Notes under the pieces: model-generated
The model's input: the letters and a program-made list of their open reading frames with translations, nothing else
Told to the model about the DNA's origin: nothing
The model's database searches: none
Assembly: GCA_030452365.1 (NCBI GenBank)
Contig: JAKDMK010000141.1
Location: 1 to 6,504, forward strand
DNA length: 6,504 nucleotides
Reading direction: 5' to 3'
Origin: Nitrococcus sp.
Lineage (GTDB): Bacteria; Pseudomonadota; Gammaproteobacteria; Nitrococcales; Nitrococcaceae
Translations under genes and position numbers: made by a program
Shown: in pieces, positions 6,454 to 6,504 of the stretch
Layout: every line of letters starts with the position of its first letter
Numbering within the stretch: the stretch's first letter is position 1

Positions 6454-6504
6454 ATTCTGCGCGGAGCCGTAAGGCGGAGTCGCAGAATCTAGTCGCTGGA
6501 TCCT
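6454..6504. repeat. Intergenic hairpin repeat cut by the window edge
   Basis: ATTCTGCG (6454-6461) and CGCAGAAT (6481-6488) form a perfect 8-base inverted repeat around a GC-rich loop (CGGAGCCG...GGCGGAGT). The following bases, ending CTGGATCCT, look like the start of a second arm. From memory, TCATTCTGCG...CGCAGAATC...GGATCCTGCG units recur between genes in several proteobacteria. GCGCAGGAT at 6428-6436 may be a related fragment. The rest of the 246-base tail after the cold-shock gene shows nothing else I can support. Confidence 0.5.

Noticed and set aside
6255..6455. Minus-strand open frame of 66 codons after the cold-shock gene
   Set aside because: No ribosome binding site or recognisable family; it overlaps the hairpins and overlaps the cold-shock stop codon.

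Overview
The window reads as an ordinary, gene-dense piece of chromosome from a GC-rich Gram-negative bacterium, most likely a gammaproteobacterium. The evidence is the near residue-for-residue match of RpiA to the E. coli enzyme, the long biosynthetic-type IlvA, an AcuI/YhdH-type reductase, the divergent rpiA/ilvA pair (an arrangement I recall from Pseudomonas and relatives), and dispersed intergenic hairpin repeats. I cannot place genus or species. No phage, plasmid, transposase, CRISPR, rRNA or tRNA sequence was seen.

Layout. Bases 1-303 hold no gene I can support. Next is a tight plus-strand cluster, moaA (304-1353), moaD (1362-1601) and moaE (1613-2110), with gaps of 8 and 11 bases, for early molybdenum-cofactor synthesis. 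MoaE converges on a small minus-strand two-helix membrane protein of the DUF2905 family (2169-2375). Upstream of that gene lies a 142-bp imperfect inverted repeat (2444-2585) whose right end directly abuts the stop codon of minus-strand rpiA (2586-3248). A 150-bp divergent promoter region separates rpiA from plus-strand ilvA (3399-4910). After ilvA come an acuI/yhdH-like MDR reductase (4988-5992) with a near-perfect ribosome binding site and a 70-residue cold-shock-domain protein (6046-6258). The last 246 bases hold two hairpins, one of which looks like a dispersed repeat cut by the window edge.

How the genes work together. MoaA starts the conversion of GTP to cyclic pyranopterin monophosphate, for which it needs MoaC, not encoded here. 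MoaD and MoaE form molybdopterin synthase, which adds the dithiolene sulfurs. RpiA (pentose phosphate pathway), IlvA (isoleucine synthesis) and the AcuI-like reductase (probably acryloyl-CoA detoxification or reduction) are housekeeping metabolism with no obvious functional link to moa. I found no convincing previously undescribed system. The most interesting item is the 142-bp repeat, which also supplies a misleading upstream start codon for the DUF2905 gene.
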